Shown in pieces: positions 58,738-64,000 of a stretch of DNA of 64,000 nucleotides. The stretch lies in contig CAIQIK010000019.1 in NCBI GenBank assembly GCA_903871855.1, positions 1-64,000 on the forward strand. Reading direction: 5' to 3'. Under the pieces are notes generated by a model that saw only the letters and a list, made by a program, of their open reading frames with translations, did not search any database and was not told where the DNA came from. The translations under genes were made by a program, and so were the position numbers. Origin of the DNA: an uncultured Caldisericota bacterium (GTDB lineage: Bacteria > Caldisericota > Caldisericia > Cryosericales > Cryosericaceae). How positions within the stretch are numbered: position 1 is the first letter of the stretch; each line of letters starts with the position of its first letter.

Positions 58738-59643
58738 TCAGCCTCGGCTCGAGAATCGGTCCAGCGGCGACGTCGTATCGATGCGGACCCTGCTGCGTGC
58801 ATTCCCACCGTAGACGCCGTCCAGAAACGCCAGCTCGGCGTCCAGCTCGTCTGCCATCACTGTGAAGTGCCAGGCCTTCGGCTTGCCGTTCGTACCGTTG
58901 CTGAACCTGTACCCTCGTACTTTCAGCACATCCTTTGCCTCGAATGGAGCACCCACGGCCCAAATGTGGGCGTCGTCCGCCATGGCGTGGTCGAGCAGAG
59001 GCTTCAAGACCGGTCGGCCAGACGACGGCAGCGTGCCGGCAAGAATGTGCAGAAGCGCGAGGCAGTCGTTCTCGGCGCGGTGAGCCTCATAGAAGAAGCC
59101 CATGCACAGCGCAATGAGCTCCTGTTTCTGGGTCGCAATACCCTCGTCGTGCCAGTGGACCTGGCTCATGGAGCACGCCCATGGTCTGGTTACAAACACC
59201 GGCCACGTCTTCTCTACAAACGGACGGTCGAAACCGGCATTGTGGGAAATGACCAGCGTGGCGCGCGAGGCAAAGGCTTCCACGGCTGCGGCATCGATGC
59301 GATGCCCCCGCACCATGTCGTCCGTGATGTGGGTCATGGCTGTGATCTCGGCAGGGATATGACGTCCGGGGTCCTGCAGCTCGTCGAAGGTGCCGACGAT
59401 ATGGTAGACACGTCCCGTAGCGGGCGCGTACTCAAACAGGACCATGCCCAGCTCGATGACTTCATCCACCAGTGCGTCGAGACCGGTCGTCTCCGTGTCG
59501 AGGACGAGACCTAGGTGCATCGGCTCCCCGTCGGGTTCTGTGTACCGCTCCACGGGGTGGAGTTTCCGGACGACATGGTAGTCCCCCGTCTCCTCCAGCG
59601 CCTGTGCCACGACTTCCCACTGCGTTCGCTCGTCGTCCGTCAT
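58738..59643 (-). CDS. DnaQ-like 3'-5' exonuclease (DEDDh)
   Basis: A 301-aa protein of the DnaQ/RNase T superfamily: Exo I VLDTETTGLDALVDEVIELG (about 46-65), Exo II VISHNAGFDRPFV and Exo III AHRAENDCLAL (His-x4-Asp, DEDDh). The C-terminal 90 residues (VGAPFEAKDVLKVRGYRF on) resemble a small DUF3820-like or quorum-type domain seen after some exonuclease domains, but I do not assign it. Start is ATG at 59643 after GGGGGGAAG, a site that is part of a dispersed hairpin repeat. It forms an operon with the second exonuclease. Confidence 0.9.
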   Translation of the reverse strand: MTDDERTQWEVVAQALEETGDYHVVRKLHPVERYTEPDGEPMHLGLVLDTETTGLDALVDEVIELGMVLFEYAPATGRVYHIVGTFDELQDPGRHIPAEITAMTHITDDMVRGHRIDAAAVEAFASRATLVISHNAGFDRPFVEKTWPVFVTRPWACSMSQVHWHDEGIATQKQELIALCMGFFYEAHRAENDCLALLHILAGTLPSSGRPVLKPLLDHAMADDAHIWAVGAPFEAKDVLKVRGYRFSNGTNGKPKAWHFTVMADELDAELAFLDGVYGGNARSRVRIDTTSPLDRFSSRG

Positions 59644-59648
59644 CGCTT

Positions 59649-59690
59649 CCCCCCGAGCACTTTTGTCCAATGCGAGGGGTGCTTTCCCCC
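59649..59690. repeat. Second-family hairpin repeat overlapping an exonuclease ribosome site
   Basis: On the minus strand it reads AGCACCCCTCGC, ATTGGACAAAAG and TGCTCGGGGGG; AGCAC pairs with GTGCT. The trailing GGGGGG is the ribosome site of the gene starting at 59643. Matches repeats at 54079 and 24028. Confidence 0.65.
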
Positions 59691-59760
59691 ATCGCGTACA
59701 CGTCACCGTGTGATGTTGTTATACCACGATTCCAGTCGAAGGGCTCGCCCGCGTGGAGTA

Positions 59761-59793
59761 TGTTACACTTTGGAACCGTCCCGAAGTGTAACA
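59761..59793. terminator. 10-bp inverted repeat after the radical SAM gene
   Basis: TGTTACACTT (59761-59770) and AAGTGTAACA (59784-59793) with a 13-nt loop, 7 nt past the stop of the gene at 59801. It may be a terminator or an operator for the exonuclease operon that starts at 59643. Confidence 0.5.
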
Positions 59794-59800
59794 AACAGGT

Positions 59801-60610
59801 TCAGACGCCGAAGAGATTTTCCGGGTCCGATGCCGCGTGCCGTGGGTGGAGAGCGTCGGACGCCGCAATACCTTCGTACCCGATGCCGTGCCCTGTGCAC
59901 CAGTCTCGTGCGGTGACGCCTGTTCGGCGGTAGAACGCGCGCCATCCCGGATACTGTTTGACGGTGTCGTTGTAGTTGAGCTGGCCCAGGCGGATCTCGT
60001 CCACGAAGTCAATGGCCTCGAGGACGCGGAGGACGTCCTGCTGCCAGATGTTGGGTGTCGGATAGGGCTCCATGTTGACGAAGCAGTGAAACCCAAGGTC
60101 GTGTGCACGGCGCAGTCCCGTAATTCTCTCGGGATAAGGGGCGGTACCCGGTTCGTACCGCCTCTGGAAGCCCTCGTCGACCGAAACCAGGGTGATGCCG
60201 AACTGGTTGTTGTGAGACAGTTGCAGCGCCTCCTCCGGGATGACCCCCTTGGTCAGCGTATGCACAGGGATGTCATAGGAATTGATGAGACGCATGAGCT
60301 GGAGCGTCAATGCGATGACCTCTGGGTGCTGGTACATGAAGGCGTCAGTTGCAAACGAGAGGTGTACACAGTGCGCTTTGTTGCGCAACCGTGGAAGTTC
60401 TTTCTGTGCCAGCTGCAGGGCATTGGCGACCAACCGGGGCCGGCACCATTCCTCATACGAGGCGACTTTGCCAAACCGCTGCATCATGAGGAAGGCGTAG
60501 CATGGGAAGCGGCAGCCATGTGAGCAACCAACCACGTGTGTCGCCGCGTAGGCGCCAGTGCCGCCGATGCCGGTACGATAGATCAGCGACTTGCGAGTGA
60601 CTATATCCAT
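59801..60610 (-). CDS. Radical SAM protein, spore-photoproduct-lyase-like family
   Basis: A 269-aa enzyme. The cluster motif lies in VVGCSHGCRFPCYAF: Cys29, Cys33 and Cys37, a C-X3-C-X3-C spacing instead of the usual C-X3-C-X2-C, with one extra residue before the last Cys as in a subset of SplB-like proteins. HLSFATDAFMYQHPE, THTLTKG-like (VHTLTKGV) and FGITLVSVDEGFQRRYEPG are shared with that family, whose members are mostly of unknown substrate. Upstream of ATG 60610 no good ribosome site is seen. It lies between the exonuclease pair and a dehydrogenase. Confidence 0.8.
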   Translation of the reverse strand: MDIVTRKSLIYRTGIGGTGAYAATHVVGCSHGCRFPCYAFLMMQRFGKVASYEEWCRPRLVANALQLAQKELPRLRNKAHCVHLSFATDAFMYQHPEVIALTLQLMRLINSYDIPVHTLTKGVIPEEALQLSHNNQFGITLVSVDEGFQRRYEPGTAPYPERITGLRRAHDLGFHCFVNMEPYPTPNIWQQDVLRVLEAIDFVDEIRLGQLNYNDTVKQYPGWRAFYRRTGVTARDWCTGHGIGYEGIAASDALHPRHAASDPENLFGV

Positions 60611-60839
60611 AATGACATAGTAGGCCGCAGCCGAGGGAGAGCAACCTTCCGTTCTGGGTGTCGAGGGACGGATCGTTAATCAGGAAGAGCTCTGCACGAA
60701 TTGCGAAATCTCGTCCATCAGATGCCTCACCGTTGCAAACCAGTTCAGGAGTGGCCTAGGGTATCACAGTAACGTCTCGGATGCTGGTTTGTCAGGCAAA
60801 AGCAGCGACAGGATGTAGTCGTGAACCGCGTCACTCACG

Positions 60840-61859
60840 TCAGTAGCCCCGCTCCAAGTCCACCAGGTTCCGCGGCGTCTCACCCCGGTCGGCGCGAATG
60901 GCGTTCTCAAAAGACTCGCCCCAGAGTCCCTCGACAGACACGTCCGCAAATCCACCGGTGTGCGGTGACATCACGATGTTCGGCAACCCCCAGAACGGCT
61001 CGTGGGCAGGGAAAACTGGCTTCAGCATGCGGCCGGTGACCGGGTCTTTGGCGACAGGCTGCGGTGGATACACCCACCAGGGGTCGATGCCGGCGCCGGC
61101 AAGCGTGCCATCCTTGAGCGCGTCATAGAGCGCCTTCTCCTCCACGGTGCGCCCGCGGCCGATATTGATGAACCAGTGGCCGCGCATTGCCTCAAACTCC
61201 TCCTTCCCAAAGAACAGCTCTGTATCTGGTGTCGACGGCAACACATCGACCACGAAGTCGCTTCGGCGAATGAAGTCGAGCTTCTGCTCGGATGTGTAGA
61301 GGGCATCGACGTCGGCAGGCAGAGCGCCTCTGGCACTCCTCCTGAGTCCCAGCACTACCATTCCCAGTGCCTTGCAGACCTTTGCGATGTGCAGACCGAT
61401 GTTCCCCAGCCCGGCAATACCGACCGTCTTGCCGAAGAGGCCGATGACCGGTTCATCCATCGTCGCGAAACCGTGCCAGATGCCCTGCCGGAGGTCACGG
61501 TCATAGGGAATGATACGGCGTGCCAATGCGAACATCAGGGCGATGGCATGTTCGGCGGTCGCCTCCCGGTTGCCGTGCGAGTTTGCAAGCGGCACTCCGG
61601 CATGCTTAAGTATCGCCAGATCCATGCTGTCGACCCCGGCAAACGGTACCTGGATCAACTTGAGATGAGGCACAGCTGCCAGCAGCTCCGGCGTTACGGT
61701 CCCGGTGACCAGCGCGCCGATGTCATCGCCGTGTCGAGCCAGCTCAGTGGCGTTCGTAATGACCTGCGGGCGCGGACCGGTTAAGCCTGCACGCCGTGCT
61801 GCCTTGTTCCATATATCTTCCCATCCGACAGGTGGGGCGATCCCGATGTAGACTGCCAT
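60840..61859 (-). CDS. D-isomer-specific 2-hydroxyacid dehydrogenase
   Basis: A 339-aa NAD-dependent dehydrogenase. The Rossmann loop GLFGKTVGIAGLGNIGLHIAK, the catalytic Arg region INIGRGRTVEEKALYDALKDG, and the His in VMSPHTGG are present; the usual Glu-bearing segment reads AGAGIDPWWVYPPQP, a less common form. HGNREATAEHAIALMFALAR is also typical. The substrate is unknown; phosphoglycerate, formate and glyoxylate dehydrogenases share the fold. AGGAGG lies 7 nt before the ATG. Confidence 0.9.
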   Translation of the reverse strand: MAVYIGIAPPVGWEDIWNKAARRAGLTGPRPQVITNATELARHGDDIGALVTGTVTPELLAAVPHLKLIQVPFAGVDSMDLAILKHAGVPLANSHGNREATAEHAIALMFALARRIIPYDRDLRQGIWHGFATMDEPVIGLFGKTVGIAGLGNIGLHIAKVCKALGMVVLGLRRSARGALPADVDALYTSEQKLDFIRRSDFVVDVLPSTPDTELFFGKEEFEAMRGHWFINIGRGRTVEEKALYDALKDGTLAGAGIDPWWVYPPQPVAKDPVTGRMLKPVFPAHEPFWGLPNIVMSPHTGGFADVSVEGLWGESFENAIRADRGETPRNLVDLERGY

Positions 61860-61941
61860 AGTGCTGCCTCCTGTGCCTCAGAGCCATCCTGCACTTATTG
61901 TATCATCCTTTCGCTTCCACCCGGTGTGGCCGGACCCTTCG

Positions 61942-61969
61942 TTGCAGGGATGCCGCATGCTCCTATACT
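61942..61969 (+). promoter_or_regulatory. Candidate promoter for a leaderless transcript
   Basis: TTGCAG (61942-61947), 16-bp spacer, TATACT (61964-61969). Transcription would start at about the ATG at 61976, and there is no ribosome site before that ATG. Confidence 0.5.
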
Positions 61970-61975
61970 AGTCTT

Positions 61976-62518
61976 ATGGAACAGGACAGGAAGAGGTTCC
62001 GTAAGGGCGGCACGGTCACGATCGCTGTGTCGGGTGATGCAGCGAACTACGTGGATGGCTTCCGGAGGCGATATGATCCCAACGTGAGCCGCATCATGCC
62101 GCATGTCACGCTCGCCTTTGCACCCGAGCTCGACGTTTGTGACTGGATGCTGGCACGCCCCCATATCCAGGAGGCGCTGGCCCAGCTCCCTCCATTTATC
62201 ATCCGCGTCGCCGAACTCGGCACGTTCATGGACGAGAATGTGCTCTGGCTGCGGCCGACCGCTCTCCACGGCGAACTGCTCATGCTGAGGCAGACTATTT
62301 TGGGGTCATTCCCGGGCGTCGCATTCGACCGCACAGACGACTTTGTGCCGCACATCTCTATCGGGTTCTTTGCGAGCAGTGACGATTTGCTCGAGGCTCG
62401 GGACGCAGTCTGTAGAGAGCTGATTCCATTCTCGTTCCGCGTTGGATTCATCTCCTATCTCCAGGCCGATGAAGGCAACATCTGGCAGTGCGTCGACACG
62501 GTGGAGCTTGGGGGCTGA
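61976..62518 (+). CDS. 2'-5' RNA ligase-like (2H phosphoesterase) protein
   Basis: A 180-aa protein of the 2H phosphoesterase superfamily. Its two catalytic tetrads are PHVTLAF (His43, Thr45) and PHISIGFF (His126, Ser128), at the usual spacing of about 80 residues. Family members ligate or hydrolyse 2'-5' or cyclic phosphodiester bonds in RNA or small molecules. A role in degrading cyclic oligonucleotides is possible but there is no direct evidence. The ATG lacks a ribosome site and probably lies at the 5' end of the mRNA. Confidence 0.85.
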   Translation: MEQDRKRFRKGGTVTIAVSGDAANYVDGFRRRYDPNVSRIMPHVTLAFAPELDVCDWMLARPHIQEALAQLPPFIIRVAELGTFMDENVLWLRPTALHGELLMLRQTILGSFPGVAFDRTDDFVPHISIGFFASSDDLLEARDAVCRELIPFSFRVGFISYLQADEGNIWQCVDTVELGG

Positions 62519-62589
62519 GCACGGAGATCATCTGCTCCGGCGCCTGAACGCCCGGATACGATCCAGAGCACGATCATCAAGGAGGAACC

Positions 62590-62850
62590 ATGAGTATCTT
62601 CTACTGCGACGCGTGCCACACGAAGTTCGATGCGGAGGGCGTCAAGACCGACTGGATCGACCGGACATACGGTCCCTGTACAAGATGGACTGCCTCGTGT
62701 CCTGACTGCGGTGAGGAATGCCGGCTGGCGAAGACCGTCCACGCTCACGGCGACGAAGGGGACGATAGCGGCGAAGAGGGGTCCTGTGGCTGCGGGGGAG
62801 GTTCCTGCAGTTGTGGGGGCGCCGGATGTTCCTCCTGCGGCGGGTGCTGA
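62590..62850 (+). CDS. Small zinc-ribbon protein with Cys/Gly-rich tail
   Basis: An 86-aa protein with 13 cysteines. CDACH (Cys6, Cys9) and CPDCGEEC (Cys37, Cys40, Cys44) look like a zinc ribbon. An acidic linker (DEGDDSGEEG) is followed by a tail SCGCGGGSCSCGGAGC ending SSCGGC, a probable metal- or selenium-binding segment. AAGGAGG lies 5 nt before the ATG. Codon quality and ribosome site support a real gene; function unknown. Confidence 0.8.
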   Translation: MSIFYCDACHTKFDAEGVKTDWIDRTYGPCTRWTASCPDCGEECRLAKTVHAHGDEGDDSGEEGSCGCGGGSCSCGGAGCSSCGGC

Positions 62851-62878
62851 GAAGGCCCGGCAAGTAGCAAATCAGGTC

Positions 62879-62906
62879 AGGACAAACGCCACCTGCTCCC
62901 TATACT
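62879..62906 (+). promoter_or_regulatory. Candidate promoter of the AraC-family gene
   Basis: AGGACA (62879-62884), 16-bp spacer, TATACT (62901-62906), 28 nt before the ATG at 62935. Confidence 0.45.
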
Positions 62907-62934
62907 CACTCTTGCGAGCAGTGAGGAGGTGAAG

Positions 62935-63801
62935 ATGAACTACCTGACAGATGTGCAGCGAGCCGTCGACTACATCGAGAGTCACCTGGACGACGACGTT
63001 ACAACAGCGGATGTCGCGGGAACGGTCGGGCTGTCGATGTGGCACTTCCACCGTGTCTTCCATGCAGTCACCGGCGCGACGATCCAGGAGTATGCCCGAT
63101 TGCGGAGACTCGACCGTGCAGCGCATGCACTCCTGGAAACGAGACGTCCGATCGTCGACATCGCCTTCGACGGCCGGTTCGAGAGCCAGGAAGCCTTCAC
63201 GCGTGCATTCCGGAAGGCCTATGGAATGCCGCCGGGCAAGTTCCGCTCATCAGGTCGACATCTCCCGTACCTCGGTATCCGTCGCCTCACCACGGCTCGA
63301 CTCAGACACCTTCAAGGAGGCATCACCATGGAACCATCGATCGTCAGGAAAGCGGCGTTCACCGTAGTCGGCATGGAGTACCACGGGCGCAACGAGAACA
63401 ACGAGATTCCCGCGCTGTGGGAGTCATTCCTTCCGCGCATGGACGAGATCCAGCATCAGGTCAGCACGGAGGGGTCATTTGGTCTCTGTATCGGCGACCC
63501 CGACTATAAGCAGACGGGGGTGTTCCGGTATGTAGCCGGACAGGCCGTCACAGAGGGCGCTACCGTTCCCGATGGCATGGTTGCTGTTACAGTGCCTGAA
63601 GCAACCTACGCCGTGTTCACGCACAGGGGAACGCTGGAGACACTTGGACAGACCTATGACTACATCTACGGAACCTGGCTGCCCACGTCGGGCAGGGAGC
63701 TGGCTGATACCCCTGACTTCGAGTTCTACGACAACCGGTTCGACGCCACCAGCCCTTCGTCGGAGATGGACATCTACGTCCCGCTCAAGGTCACGACGTA
63801 G
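62935..63801 (+). CDS. AraC-family regulator with GyrI-like effector domain
   Basis: A 288-aa transcription factor. Residues 1-110 hold two helix-turn-helix units of the AraC/XylS type (TADVAGTVGLSMWHFHRVFH and VDIAFDGRFESQEAFTRAFRKAYG followed by PPGKFR). Residues about 130-288 are a GyrI-like/SOUL-type small-molecule-binding domain (VVGMEYHGRNENNE, YAVFTHRGTLE, EFYDNRFD, MDIYVPLK). The order DNA-binding first matches Rob/SoxS-like multidrug regulators. GAGGAGG lies 5 nt before ATG at 62935. No target gene is adjacent in the window. Confidence 0.92.
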   Translation: MNYLTDVQRAVDYIESHLDDDVTTADVAGTVGLSMWHFHRVFHAVTGATIQEYARLRRLDRAAHALLETRRPIVDIAFDGRFESQEAFTRAFRKAYGMPPGKFRSSGRHLPYLGIRRLTTARLRHLQGGITMEPSIVRKAAFTVVGMEYHGRNENNEIPALWESFLPRMDEIQHQVSTEGSFGLCIGDPDYKQTGVFRYVAGQAVTEGATVPDGMVAVTVPEATYAVFTHRGTLETLGQTYDYIYGTWLPTSGRELADTPDFEFYDNRFDATSPSSEMDIYVPLKVTT

Positions 63802-63828
63802 CCATCAACCCACATCACCGGCGATGCC

Positions 63829-63957
63829 TGTGGACACAGACCTGTGGAAAGTGGGTAGCAACACGGAAAGATGACGGCTGAGCCGCACAAAAGCGAAGTC
63901 TGAGCTTGTGGATAACCTGTCAGCATGTTGGGACAAGGCGTCAGCAGAGACCCACAG
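63829..63957. other. Cluster of DnaA-box-like sites
   Basis: TGTGGATAA at 63907-63915 is a perfect DnaA box (complement TTATCCACA). Looser matches are TGTGGACAC (63829-63837), TGTGGAAAG (63843-63851) and a reverse CCCACAG near 63951. No gene was recognised from 63802 to the edge. This may be the left side of a replication origin or of a dnaA-proximal region beyond the window. Confidence 0.4.
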
Positions 63958-64000
63958 ACGATTTGTTAATGCGCTGTCCTGGTTCCAATGCAACCGGTTG

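Overview
The window is chromosomal DNA of a bacterium with fairly GC-rich coding sequence. Almost every start has a strong GGAGG-type ribosome binding site, promoters are mostly TTGACA/TATAAT-like with 16-17 bp spacers, and genes are often coupled by 1-4 nt overlaps. The gene content suggests an anaerobic or microaerophilic free-living organism: a flavodiiron protein, DUF362 and NapH-like iron-sulfur proteins, a ferritin-like/VIT1 iron exporter, a BMP-family lipoprotein and a copper-amine-oxidase-N domain fused to PstS. No rRNA or tRNA gene was seen. A Caldiserica/Cryosericota-like or deep Firmicutes-like lineage is a guess from these families only.

Region 1 (1-11.5 kb) is a CRISPR-Cas locus. 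A rightward CRISPR array (at least 13 repeats) faces a six-gene leftward operon: cas10, a very long csx10, a tandem Cas7-Cas7 protein, csx19, a large TIGR03986-type Cas7 with insertion, and a CARF-HEPN (TIGR02710/Csm6-like) nuclease. The set of fused subunits matches the unusual subtype III-D variant (III-Dv/III-D2), in which several backbone subunits are joined in single polypeptides. No cas6, cas1 or cas2 is in the window. This is the most notable system here.

Region 2 (11.5-24 kb) holds housekeeping and redox genes: an mscL remnant, a flavodoxin, small membrane proteins, an ECF S-component, gpmA, a BNR-repeat protein, fprA with a MarR regulator, an MFS exporter, a DUF362 ferredoxin protein, an MbfA-like iron exporter and an MBL-fold lipoprotein. 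Region 3 (24-42.5 kb) holds a DUF4209/HEPN protein with a long RG-containing disordered tail, two hybrid histidine kinases, a NapH-like protein, LysE, a HerA-like ATPase, CsaA, a 5'-nucleotidase-like enzyme, a PAP2 protein and a BMP lipoprotein.

Region 4 (42.5-44.4 kb) is a visibly AT-richer patch with fabH and fabZ on the minus strand, next to decayed pieces of an S1-domain gene and possibly of a second BMP gene; it looks like transferred or rearranged DNA. Region 5 (44.4-54.1 kb) is a complete phosphate-starvation locus: phoB, phoR, three different PstS proteins, pstC, pstA, pstB and phoU. Region 6 (54-64 kb) has thrC-hom, a membrane protein, two neighbouring exonuclease genes, a radical SAM protein, a 2-hydroxyacid dehydrogenase, a 2'-5' RNA ligase-like protein, a Cys-rich zinc-ribbon protein, an AraC-GyrI regulator and, at the right edge, DnaA-box-like sites.

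Two families of short dispersed hairpin repeats punctuate intergenic regions: a REP-like ATTCCCGC-N4-GCGGGAAT element and a second family built on CCCCTCG...ACAAAAG...GCTCGGGG. In one place the second is nested inside the first.
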